NCBI GenBank assembly: GCA_030833025.1
Contig: JAURHZ010000025.1
Location: 1-14,967 of the forward strand
Length of the DNA: 14,967 nt
Source of the DNA: Armatimonadota bacterium
Lineage (GTDB): Bacteria; Armatimonadota; Armatimonadia; Armatimonadales; Armatimonadaceae
Reading direction: 5' to 3'
Positions 7,255-14,138 of the stretch are shown here, one piece after another. The position numbers and the translations under genes are program-made. Below the pieces are notes generated by a model. That model had not been told where the DNA came from. It saw only the letters and a list, made by a program, of their open reading frames with translations, and did no database searches. Positions within the stretch are counted from its first letter, which is position 1. Every line of letters starts with the position of its first letter.

Positions 7255-9200
7255 TACTCGCTCCCTCCTTGCATTAATACGGCTGGCAATACATCGGATG
7301 GATTGAACACTGGCAATGGATTACCGGCCCGGGCATTGAGCTCAAGCAGTACTTGCCACTGTGGTCGCGTTCCAGCCCTTGGTGGAACCACTGCATCCAC
7401 AGTCTGCAGCTGCCCATCCACATTAAGATAGGTTCCAGCGGTTTCTGCAAAGGAAGCTATCGGAAGCACTACCGAAGCATTTGCTGCGGTTGCATTCATA
7501 AACTGGCTTGTGACCACTACAAACGCATCCGCTGAGAATGCCTTACTTGCAAGCTGACCATCGGCATAGGTCCCTACAGGATCAGAGGCAAGGACAAACG
7601 CATGTTTGACTGCGCCAGACGCGAGTCCGTTCAACACTTCATTGGCCTTCTCAGAGGCAGATAGTCCCTTGTGAAGATCTTCTACCCTAGCATCTGCGCC
7701 ATCGAACCCGGCCAAATATGGACCATAACCATTGGCATCGGAGACTAGCACTGAATAATCACATCCGGCTTCCGAGCTAATGGCTTGAATGGCTTCGTAA
7801 TCTGATGCCGAAAGCGTATCAGGAACGAGAACAACCGATTCGGATGTCAAGTTAGCACCAGCAAGCTCACTTGGAGTCTTGACCGTGATGACCGTAGCAC
7901 CGTTCCGTTGTGCTTTTACACTGCGGAGATAGTACATCGGCTGATCGTAAGCAAGGTCCATTCCCACAATGACAATATGCTTGGCAGATTCAACGGAAAC
8001 AATAGTTGCCTTTGGAAGTCGTCGCGGACCTTGTGTGAGCTGATATGCCAGGTTTGAAGATGAAAAGACTCCGTGAATCAGTTTGCCAAGGAGAACGTTG
8101 TCTTCGATCGTGCCAGATGTTGTTCCGAAAGCTGCGATTGCATTCGCTCCGTAGTTCTCAGACACAAACTGCATGTTCGTGATAACAGCTGAAAGCGCTG
8201 TATCCCAATCGGTCTCGACAAGAACACCATGTGCATCACGAATCAATGGTGCCGTTAGGCGTTCAGGTGCATTGACATCCGCATTTCCAAACTTGCCTTT
8301 GTCGCACGTCCACTCTTCGTTTATCTGCTCGTTAACGCGACCATTGATACGTACCACTTCACCCATACGGTGTCCAACGGCTATGTTGCATCCATTGGAA
8401 CATTTCGTACAGATCGAATCTGACGACTTAACTTCCCAAGGACGGCCTTTGAAGCGGAACTGTCGGCTGGTCAGAGCACCCACAGGGCAAATTTCGATGG
8501 TGTTTCCACTAAAGTTGGAATCAAAGGTCCCGCCTAAGAACGGACCAACTTCAGACTGGGCTCCACGGTTAATCAAACCGAGCTTGGAGTCGCCAGCAAT
8601 CTCGGATGCAAAGCGTGTACAGCGCATACACGTTATACAGCGTTCGCGGTCGAGGACAACGTGTTCTGAGATTGGCAATGCCTTAACGTAGCGACGCTTA
8701 TCCTCAATGAATCGCGTATTTGGTGGACCATAGGAAATGGTCATGTTTTGGAGAGGACATTCACCGCCACGGTCACACACAGGGCAGTCAAGCGGATGAT
8801 TCGCAAGAATCAGCTCCAAGACTCCATTTTGTGCCTTCTTGACATCGGGTGTGGTTGTCTTGACCACCATCCCGTCAGCAGCGGGAATGGTGCACGTAGC
8901 CATAATAGATGCTCGGCGTTGACCGAACATTTCGAGTTCAACACTTGCAAGACACATCCGGCACGCACCAACACTGGTCAATCTCGGGTGATAGCAAAAA
9001 TACGGGATATCAGAGCCAGCAGAGAATGCAGCCTCGATTACCAGCGAGCCCTTTGGCACTGATACAGGCTTTCCATCAACTACCAGATTCACCATTGGAA
9101 TACCTGCATCTTGTGCAGCCTTGGTTTCTGACACCACTTTATTAACATCAGCACTTTCAGCTGCGGTCTTTGGCCGATCCGGGCCGTTTTGCGTTGACAT
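7254..9200 (-). CDS. nuoG: NADH-quinone oxidoreductase subunit G (iron-sulfur, 75-kDa type)
   Basis: This is the large hydrophilic subunit carrying most of the iron-sulfur chain. It has 648 residues from the chosen ATG at 9200. Clusters visible are N1b [2Fe-2S] at Cys69, 80, 83 and 103; N5 at His135, Cys139, 142 and 148 (HxxxCxxCxxxxxC); and N4 at Cys188, 191, 194 and 238 (CITCMRC, then CPVGAL). The N7 motif CxxCxxxCx27C is at Cys264, 267, 271 and 299. The rest is a shortened molybdopterin-oxidoreductase-like fold ending in the FAETAGTYLNVDGQLQ region. It is shorter than E. coli (about 908) and nearer the mitochondrial 75-kDa subunit. A start 17 codons upstream would overlap nuoF and has no ribosome site. 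The ATG at 9200 has GGGAG twelve bases upstream and begins seven bases after the nuoF stop. A hydrophilic stretch of about 35 residues precedes the ferredoxin domain, so an internal ATG at 9095 is a weaker option. Confidence 0.95.
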   Translation of the reverse strand: MSTQNGPDRPKTAAESADVNKVVSETKAAQDAGIPMVNLVVDGKPVSVPKGSLVIEAAFSAGSDIPYFCYHPRLTSVGACRMCLASVELEMFGQRRASIMATCTIPAADGMVVKTTTPDVKKAQNGVLELILANHPLDCPVCDRGGECPLQNMTISYGPPNTRFIEDKRRYVKALPISEHVVLDRERCITCMRCTRFASEIAGDSKLGLINRGAQSEVGPFLGGTFDSNFSGNTIEICPVGALTSRQFRFKGRPWEVKSSDSICTKCSNGCNIAVGHRMGEVVRINGRVNEQINEEWTCDKGKFGNADVNAPERLTAPLIRDAHGVLVETDWDTALSAVITNMQFVSENYGANAIAAFGTTSGTIEDNVLLGKLIHGVFSSSNLAYQLTQGPRRLPKATIVSVESAKHIVIVGMDLAYDQPMYYLRSVKAQRNGATVITVKTPSELAGANLTSESVVLVPDTLSASDYEAIQAISSEAGCDYSVLVSDANGYGPYLAGFDGADARVEDLHKGLSASEKANEVLNGLASGAVKHAFVLASDPVGTYADGQLASKAFSADAFVVVTSQFMNATAANASVVLPIASFAETAGTYLNVDGQLQTVDAVVPPRAGTRPQWQVLLELNARAGNPLPVFNPSDVLPAVLMQGGSE

Positions 9201-9207
9201 AACGATG

Positions 9208-10518
9208 TTAAGCTCCCAGCTGTCCCGCGTCAGAATAGGTGTTCCGACCATGGTGAATGTATGAAAGGTACTCGTGGCGGAATAGTCTTAGACTCGTCAT
9301 CACCGGCCAGATAGCCCCTTCGCCCAACGCGCAGAATGACTTTCCACGAATCGAATCACAGATATCCCAAATCAGGTCGATATCTTGCTCACGTCCGCCA
9401 CCTGATGCTATTCGTCCATAAATCTTGCTAAGCCAGTCAAGACCTTCACGGCATGGTGTGCACTTCCCACAGGATTCGTGATGATAGAAATCAACCAAAC
9501 GATGCGTAACTTTGAACACATCGGTGGTCTCATCAAAAATCATCAAACCGCCGGACCCTAAGCCCAGAGTTTGCGTGTTCTGTGGAATGCCTTCGTAGTC
9601 GAACGGGTAATCCAAAGGCGTTGGCGGAGCAAATCCCATCGAGCTCCCACCAGGAATATACGTCTTAAGCTTATGGCCATCGCGTACACCACCAGCGATC
9701 TCCAGAACTTCGGAGAACGGAGTCCCGAGGACAATCTCATAGATGCCTGGTTTATTGACATGACCGGATATTGAAAAGAGCTTGGTACCACGTGAGCGTG
9801 GGCTCCCAACGCCTATTTCAGAATACTTGGCACCACCAAGCTCCAAAATAGCTGGGATGGTAGCCGCAGTCTCTACATTGTTGACGACGCTTGGCCTCTT
9901 CCAGACACCAGAAATCATTGGTAGCGGTGCAGCAGGTGGCTTTAGGCGAGGCATCCCGCGCTCACCCATGAGGCTCGACATCAGAGCCGACTCTTCACCG
10001 CATTCGTATGCACCCGCGCCAAGGTGTGTGTAGATATCGAAGTCCAAGCCGGATCCGAGGACATTCTTTCCGAGAAAACCAGCAGCATAAGCCTCGTTGA
10101 TAGCTTTCTGTACACTCTTCCACGGCTCAACGTATTCTCCGCGGATGTAGATGTAACACTTAGCCGCACGGACAGCGACCATGGAACACAAACATCCCTC
10201 AACGAGTAAATGAGGTAATGCATTCATCAGGTCACGGTCTTTTGCCGTTCCTGGCTCACCCTCATCTGCATTCACGATGAAGTAATGCTCTACATCGCGG
10301 TTTTTGGGAAACGCGTTCCACTTAATGTGCGTTGGGAACCCAGCTCCACCACGTCCGCGAAGTCCAGAGACCTTGACTTCCTCAATGATGGCATCAGGTT
10401 CCATCGTGATGGCCTTACGAAATTGCTCATACCCGCAATGAGCAACATATGTGTCCAGACGGTTAATGCCAGGAACATCTCGGTGGCGATAGAGGAGCTG
10501 CGTTTGTTCTACTGGCAT
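9208..10518 (-). CDS. nuoF: NADH-quinone oxidoreductase subunit F (NADH/FMN subunit)
   Basis: This is the catalytic entry point: it binds NADH and FMN and holds cluster N3. It has 436 residues, normal for the family. Motifs in order are the glycine-rich GLRGRGGAGFPT at 52-63; NADEGEPGTAKDRDLM at 83-98; GAGAYECGEESALMSSL at 167-183; VNNVET at 212-217; and SCGKCTPCREG with Cys350, 353 and 356. The fourth N3 ligand is Cys396 in SFCALGEGAIWPV. The loop usually reading KPPFPAxxG is longer here (KPPAAPLPMISG at 193-204). The ATG at 10518 follows the nuoE stop with no spacing (TAAATG), and a GGGGGAG site lies six bases upstream. It acts with NuoE and NuoG as the NADH module. Confidence 0.97.
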   Translation of the reverse strand: MPVEQTQLLYRHRDVPGINRLDTYVAHCGYEQFRKAITMEPDAIIEEVKVSGLRGRGGAGFPTHIKWNAFPKNRDVEHYFIVNADEGEPGTAKDRDLMNALPHLLVEGCLCSMVAVRAAKCYIYIRGEYVEPWKSVQKAINEAYAAGFLGKNVLGSGLDFDIYTHLGAGAYECGEESALMSSLMGERGMPRLKPPAAPLPMISGVWKRPSVVNNVETAATIPAILELGGAKYSEIGVGSPRSRGTKLFSISGHVNKPGIYEIVLGTPFSEVLEIAGGVRDGHKLKTYIPGGSSMGFAPPTPLDYPFDYEGIPQNTQTLGLGSGGLMIFDETTDVFKVTHRLVDFYHHESCGKCTPCREGLDWLSKIYGRIASGGGREQDIDLIWDICDSIRGKSFCALGEGAIWPVMTSLRLFRHEYLSYIHHGRNTYSDAGQLGA

Positions 10519-11052
10519 TTAAAACTCCCCCTGCTCTGGCATTTGACTTTGAGGTGGCCGAACAGATTCACTCGGCATGTTCCCAAGTTCTGCAATGAGC
10601 TTATCGATTGTCTGCTCTGTTGCATTTTCGTAATAGGTGCTCCCTACCATCAAAGCTGGCGCATGACAGCAAGCTCCAAGACACTCGACGCGTTCAACGG
10701 AAAAACCACCATCGGATGTCATTTCACCTGCATGAATACCGAGCTTTCGTTCACAATAACCGATGAGCTCATCGGCACCGTTTACCATACACGCGACGTT
10801 CTGACAGATCTCGATGCGATGGTTTGCAACTGGGCGCTTGTTGTACATCGTGTAGAAGGTAGCTACACCGGCAACATCCGATGCAGGCACTCCAAGATGA
10901 TCAGCTACTTCCTGCATCGCCTCAGGGGGCAGCCACCCTCCATAGACTTCCTGGGCAACCCAGAGAGCAGGCAACAAAGCCGCCTTCGATGTCGGATATC
11001 TGGCGATCAGGGCATCCAGTCGCCGCTTCGTATCATCCGTGAACTTAGCCAT
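10519..11052 (-). CDS. nuoE: NADH-quinone oxidoreductase subunit E (24-kDa [2Fe-2S] subunit)
   Basis: This thioredoxin-fold subunit binds [2Fe-2S] cluster N1a beside the FMN of NuoF. It has 177 residues from the chosen start. The four cluster ligands are seen as CQNVAC (Cys83, Cys88) and CLGAC (Cys124, Cys128), with the usual ATFYTMYNKRP segment before them. The N-terminal helical region (RYPTSKAALLPALWVAQEVY) is typical, and a Pro/Gln-rich tail of about 20 residues ends the protein. Two starts are possible: ATG at 11052 (MAKFTDD), with GGA seven bases upstream, or ATG at 11064, four codons earlier, with no well-placed site. Neither has a strong ribosome site. The gap to nuoD is 17-29 bases. 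Confidence 0.95.
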   Translation of the reverse strand: MAKFTDDTKRRLDALIARYPTSKAALLPALWVAQEVYGGWLPPEAMQEVADHLGVPASDVAGVATFYTMYNKRPVANHRIEICQNVACMVNGADELIGYCERKLGIHAGEMTSDGGFSVERVECLGACCHAPALMVGSTYYENATEQTIDKLIAELGNMPSESVRPPQSQMPEQGEF

Positions 11053-11081
11053 TGTGCAATCCATATCCCATATCGCCCGGC

Positions 11082-12341
11082 TTACCGGTCAATGTCGCCC
11101 AAAACAATGTCGATGGACCCAATCATCGCGACAACGTCAGCCACCAAGCGGCCTTCGCACATTTTCGGCAGTGCCTGCAAGTTGTAGAACGATGGCCCCT
11201 TAATCCTCACGCGGTATGGTCGGTTACTACCATCGGAGATGACATAGTATGCCTTTTCTCCGCGAGGACCTTCCACAGACCCGAGAGCCTCACCAACGGG
11301 TGGATGATAGCCCTCAGTAAAAAGTTTGAAGTGGTGAATGAGCGCTTCCATCGATGTATCGAGTTCAGCTTTAGGAGGCGGCGCGATTTTACGGTCATTC
11401 GTCCGGACAGGCGCTCCGGGCATCGCTAGCGCGCGCTTCATCGCCTGGCGACAAATCGCATATGACTGCCGTAGTTCTTCCATCCGAACACGGTAGCGAT
11501 CAAGGACATCGCCGTACTGACCGACAGCAATGTCGAATTCGTACTGTTCATAACCACTGTATGGATTGGATTTACGGAGGTCGAATGCAACGCCGCTTGC
11601 CCGCAACGATGGACCGGTCAATCCAGCATCGAGTGCTTCTTGTGGCGTAAGCACACCAACTCCGCGCGTTCGCTCAAGCCAAATAGGATTGTTCGAGAGC
11701 AGCCCTTCATACATTTCCATCCGCTTGGGGAACTGGTTGAGGAAACTCTCAACTCGTTCGTACCAACCGGATGGCATATCTCCACGCAATCCGCCTGGAC
11801 AAATCCAAGATGTCTTGGTGCGAACTCCTGACATATGCTCCTTGATTTCAAGAATCAAGTCGCGATCTTGCCATGTGTAAAAAAAGACCGACATCGCGCC
11901 TATGTCGAGCGCATGGGTCCCAAGCCAGAGCATATGCGATGCAATCCGCTCCAACTCGTTCAAGAGCACTCTCAGAACCTGAGACTTCTCTGGAATAACG
12001 ACATCAACGAGCTGCTCAACGGCTAGCGAATACGCCAAGTTGTTACAAAGGTTCGATAAGTAATCTTCTCTATCCGTGAGAACCAATGCTTTGTAGTAGC
12101 TAAGGTTCTCCATCGTCTTCTCGATGCCGGTATGAAGGTAACCAATGTGAGGTGTACAACGCACAACATTCTCGCCATCCAGTTCGAGTACCAAGCGCAA
12201 AACACCGTGGGTGCTCGGGTGGCTTGGCCCCATATTAATGGTCATCGTGTCAGCGCCAGAATCTGGATCGTGGTGCCTCTCTACCTCGATACCAGCAGGA
12301 AACGTAGAACCACGCTCTGCCAGAACATCACTGCTTTGCAT
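11082..12341 (-). CDS. nuoD: NADH-quinone oxidoreductase subunit D (49-kDa subunit)
   Basis: This subunit forms the quinone-reduction site together with NuoB and is derived from the large subunit of [NiFe] hydrogenases. It has 419 residues. The signature GPSHPSTHGVLRLVLELDGE begins near residue 38; the second His of HPSTHG (residue 45) and the Tyr in DREDYLSN (residue 94) correspond to the known quinone-binding pair. PHIGYLHTGIEKTMEN, the GGLRGDMPSG segment, the EGPRGEKAYYVISDGSNRPYR segment and the terminal GDIDR are all typical. It lacks the hydrogenase metal cysteines, as expected. ATG at 12341 overlaps the nuoC stop by one base (TGATG), with GGAGG seven bases upstream; a GTG one codon earlier is unlikely. 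nuoC and nuoD are separate, not fused. Confidence 0.97.
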   Translation of the reverse strand: MQSSDVLAERGSTFPAGIEVERHHDPDSGADTMTINMGPSHPSTHGVLRLVLELDGENVVRCTPHIGYLHTGIEKTMENLSYYKALVLTDREDYLSNLCNNLAYSLAVEQLVDVVIPEKSQVLRVLLNELERIASHMLWLGTHALDIGAMSVFFYTWQDRDLILEIKEHMSGVRTKTSWICPGGLRGDMPSGWYERVESFLNQFPKRMEMYEGLLSNNPIWLERTRGVGVLTPQEALDAGLTGPSLRASGVAFDLRKSNPYSGYEQYEFDIAVGQYGDVLDRYRVRMEELRQSYAICRQAMKRALAMPGAPVRTNDRKIAPPPKAELDTSMEALIHHFKLFTEGYHPPVGEALGSVEGPRGEKAYYVISDGSNRPYRVRIKGPSFYNLQALPKMCEGRLVADVVAMIGSIDIVLGDIDR

Positions 12342-12943
12342 CACTTCGCCTCCTGCTCACGTACATTGTGACTAAACTCAACTTCTTCGCCACCAAGCGG
12401 GAAGTCTTTACGCAGAGGGTGCCCCACCCAGTCATCAGGCATCAGGATGCGGCGCAAATCCGGATGCCCAGAAAACTCAACTCCGAACATGTCGTATATC
12501 TCCCGCTCTGGCCAGACAGACGCAGGATAGATGGCGGATGCCGTCGGGCACACTTCACCGAATTGTAGTGCAGCGCGGACAATCACACGATCCGCCTTTT
12601 CAATCGAATAGAGAGAGTACACAACCTCAAAACGGTGGGCCGCCTTGAAGGCCAAGCGATCGACACCAAAACAATCGGAAAGAAGGTCGTATCCACAATG
12701 ATCTTTGGCGACCTTCAGCCACGACTCAACATGCGCGGCTCCAACGGTGAATGACGGAATGCCATTACAGTCCTGAAAATCAGTGACCGTACCCTGAAGA
12801 CCACTTTCGGCGATGGAATCGAGGAAACGATGAGCGACGGCTTCCAGTGTCCCTGGAGTCATCGTCAGTGCAGAATGAAATGTCTTGTCACGAATTGCCA
12901 GATCACTACCGGACAACCCCAAGCGGACATCAGCATCAACCAT
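12341..12943 (-). CDS. nuoC: NADH-quinone oxidoreductase subunit C (30-kDa subunit)
   Basis: This structural subunit of the connecting module contacts NuoD and NuoB and carries no cofactor. It has 200 residues. The C-terminal signature is clear: WPEREIYDMFGVEFSGHPDLR near residues 144-164, then RILMPDDWVGHPLRKDFPLGGEEVEF. The N-terminal part is poorly conserved in this family. The ATG at 12943 has no good ribosome site. An ATG at 12862 (MTPGTLEAV) would remove 27 residues and also lacks one, so the start is uncertain. This is the only gene inside the operon preceded by a long spacer (120 bases), which raises the possibility of an internal promoter or RNA processing site. The end overlaps nuoD. 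Confidence 0.94.
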   Translation of the reverse strand: MVDADVRLGLSGSDLAIRDKTFHSALTMTPGTLEAVAHRFLDSIAESGLQGTVTDFQDCNGIPSFTVGAAHVESWLKVAKDHCGYDLLSDCFGVDRLAFKAAHRFEVVYSLYSIEKADRVIVRAALQFGEVCPTASAIYPASVWPEREIYDMFGVEFSGHPDLRRILMPDDWVGHPLRKDFPLGGEEVEFSHNVREQEAK

Positions 12944-12984
12944 GCGTTTTTACACCCGACGACTCGACAAATACAGTGCTCAAT

Positions 12985-13008
12985 ACTTTGAGAATTTTAT
13001 CACAAAGT
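12985..13008 (-). repeat. Imperfect inverted repeat in the nuoB-nuoC gap
   Basis: Outer arms ACTTTG and CAAAGT pair perfectly. After one mismatch, a further two pairs extend the stem around a six-base AT-rich centre. The core on the coding strand, TGTGATAAAATTCTCA, matches the CRP-type consensus TGTGA-N6-TCACA at nine of ten arm positions. It lies 42 bases upstream of the nuoC ATG, in the longest spacer of the operon. It could be a binding site for a CRP/FNR-family regulator or an RNA hairpin; the sequence alone does not decide. Confidence 0.4.
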
Positions 13009-13063
13009 CTCCCGGCAACGATGAGTCAAACGCTGCAGAAGGACACCACGACGCTAATCAAGC

Positions 13064-13537
13064 CTAATAGCGTTGACTAAAACGCTCTTGATCGATTTTC
13101 TCTTGAAGCTGCATGATTGCATGAATCAAGGCATCTGGGGATGGCGGACAACCAGGTACGTAAATGTCAACAGGAACAATCTGGTCAACACCCTGCACGA
13201 CTGCGTAGTTATTAAACACACCGCCGTTTGATGCACAGTCACCCATCGCTATAACCCACTTTGGATCGGGCATTTGATCGTAGACCTGCCGTAAAACTGG
13301 AGCCATTTTCTTGCAAACACGCCCACTCACAATCATCAAGTCCGCCTGGCGCGGGGATGCACGGAATGCCTCAGACCCGAACCGAGCAAGGTCGTAGCGA
13401 CTATCTGTGGATGCCATCATTTCAATTGCACAGCAGGCAAGTCCGAATGTGGCTGGCCACAAGGAGTTCTTTCTGGCCCAGTTGACAACCTTGTTCATCG
13501 ACACCGTAAGAAACGGCTGATCTGTCTCTAACCCCAT
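13064..13537 (-). CDS. nuoB: NADH-quinone oxidoreductase subunit B (cluster N2 subunit)
   Basis: This subunit carries [4Fe-4S] cluster N2, the direct electron donor to quinone. It has 157 residues. The ligands are visible as the tandem Cys35-Cys36 ([11 protein letters not shown]), Cys101 ([13 protein letters not shown]) and Cys130 ([11 protein letters not shown]), with the same spacing as in E. coli (63, 64, 129, 158). [19 protein letters not shown] and [10 protein letters not shown] are typical of the family. The ATG at 13537 overlaps the end of nuoA by ten bases, with GGAGG six bases upstream, so the start is well supported. A 120-base spacer follows it before nuoC. Confidence 0.97.
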   Translation of the reverse strand: MGLETDQPFLTVSMNKVVNWARKNSLWPATFGLACCAIEMMASTDSRYDLARFGSEAFRASPRQADLMIVSGRVCKKMAPVLRQVYDQMPDPKWVIAMGDCASNGGVFNNYAVVQGVDQIVPVDIYVPGCPPSPDALIHAIMQLQEKIDQERFSQRY

Positions 13538-13893
13538 TCAAGGCCTCCCCGCTTCCAAACATAGATGTAGCCGACAAGCAAAATGGCCACAAAGACAAGC
13601 ATTTCCACGAGATTGAAGATCATCAATCCACCCGATGCCTTGTAGTTGACTGCCCAAGGATAAAGAAAAATGGTTTCGATATCAAAAACAATAAAAAGCA
13701 TTGCAGTGAGATAGAACTTGACTGGGAAGCGCTCCCGTGCTGATCCAATCGGTGTTACGCCACATTCATATGCTGAGTCCTTGCTTGCCGATGGCCTTCT
13801 TGGACCAAGCAATGCAGACAAACCAATAAGTGCCAGCGCAACGACAGTCGCTCCAGCGACCATCACGAGCACGGGGATATAGGATGACAACAT
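13528..13893 (-). CDS. nuoA: NADH-quinone oxidoreductase subunit A
   Basis: This small membrane subunit has three helices; its loop lies near the quinone site and is known to move during the active/inactive transition. It has 121 residues. The conserved loop and second helix are clear: [19 protein letters not shown] with Cys44, then [19 protein letters not shown] with Asp71 and Glu73, then YPWAVNY. The ATG at 13893 has a weak GGA site nine bases upstream. A TTG at 13911 would add six residues but has no ribosome site. It is the first gene of the operon, next to the divergent control region, and overlaps nuoB by ten bases. Confidence 0.96.
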   Translation of the reverse strand: MLSSYIPVLVMVAGATVVALALIGLSALLGPRRPSASKDSAYECGVTPIGSARERFPVKFYLTAMLFIVFDIETIFLYPWAVNYKASGGLMIFNLVEMLVFVAILLVGYIYVWKRGGLEWG

Positions 13894-13956
13894 GGTTACA
13901 AATCCATTCAACAGGAAAGTGATTTCTCAGTTATTCCAAGGCACAATCCAACGCGA

Positions 13957-13986
13957 ACTGTACCACGCACGGGGATAACGAAACAA
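13957..13986 (-). promoter_or_regulatory. Candidate promoter of the nuo operon
   Basis: On the minus strand an extended -10-like TGGTACAGT (hexamer TACAGT at 13957-13962) lies 18 bases after TTGTTT (13981-13986). The hexamers match the sigma-70 consensus at four and three positions, and the TGn extension could compensate. It would start transcription about 55-60 bases before the nuoA ATG. This was assigned by eye and is a weak call. Confidence 0.3.
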
Positions 13987-13991
13987 TAGGC

Positions 13992-14021
13992 TTGACATCG
14001 GTTACCGGTGAGGAGTAATGT
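13992..14021 (+). promoter_or_regulatory. Candidate promoter of the porin-like gene
   Basis: A perfect -35 hexamer TTGACA (13992-13997) is followed after 18 bases by TAATGT (14016-14021), which matches the -10 consensus at only three of six positions. If used, the leader would be about 110 bases long. The -35 is convincing and the -10 is poor, so the exact promoter is uncertain. Confidence 0.3.
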
Positions 14022-14054
14022 TACACCTGCAGAGTTACCATGGTGATACTGCTC

Positions 14055-14107
14055 GGGATTCGTCCCACATGTAGTGGATGACTTGCATTGTCGCGAGAAC
14101 CCACTAC
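14055..14107 (+). other. Possible hairpins in the leader of the porin-like gene
   Basis: GGGA-TTCG-TCCC (14055-14066) could form a four-pair hairpin with a UUCG loop. GTAGTGG (14071-14077) and CCACTAC (14101-14107) form a perfect seven-base inverted repeat with a 23-base loop. GTGG can alternatively pair with CCAC at 14065-14068. Folded leaders of this sort are known to stabilise porin mRNAs in other bacteria, but here function is inferred only from the pairing. Confidence 0.35.
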
Positions 14108-14118
14108 GAAAAATACAT

Positions 14119-14124
14119 AGGAGG
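14119..14124 (+). promoter_or_regulatory. Ribosome binding site of the porin-like gene, unusually distant
   Basis: A perfect AGGAGG lies 14 bases before the ATG at 14139, longer than the usual five to nine. No in-frame ATG, GTG or TTG lies between the site and that ATG, and a TAG stop at 14118 closes the frame upstream, so the start does not move. Confidence 0.7.
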
Positions 14125-14138
14125 CTTCGTCTCTACAA

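Larger units (their letters stand above)
13894..14138. promoter_or_regulatory. Divergent control region between nuoA and the porin-like gene
   Basis: This 245-base non-coding stretch should hold the promoters for both the nuo operon (leftward) and the beta-barrel gene (rightward). It contains candidate promoter boxes near 13,957-13,997, three GTTAC repeats at 14001, 14020 and 14034, two short inverted repeats (14,055-14,066 and 14,071-14,107) and an AGGAGG site. The only ORFs inside are 13-18 codons long, with poorly placed ribosome sites. Confidence 0.7.

Noticed and set aside
9201..9251. Upstream start for nuoG overlapping the end of nuoF
   Set aside because: There is no ribosome site before it and the 17 extra residues do not fit the family; the ATG at 9200 just after the nuoF stop is better.
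11053..11081. Possible terminator between nuoD and nuoE from the CCGG-rich end of nuoD
   Set aside because: The pairing is short and no T-run follows, so it does not look like an intrinsic terminator.
10285..11187. Long plus-strand open frame (300 codons) antisense to nuoF and nuoE
   Set aside because: It lies opposite clearly identified nuoF and nuoE, has no recognisable domain and no ribosome site, and its composition is that of a shadow frame.
14018..14081. Two tiny plus-strand frames (18 and 13 codons) that could be leader peptides
   Set aside because: The first has AGGAG only two bases from its ATG and would precede the likely transcription start; the second has no ribosome site.
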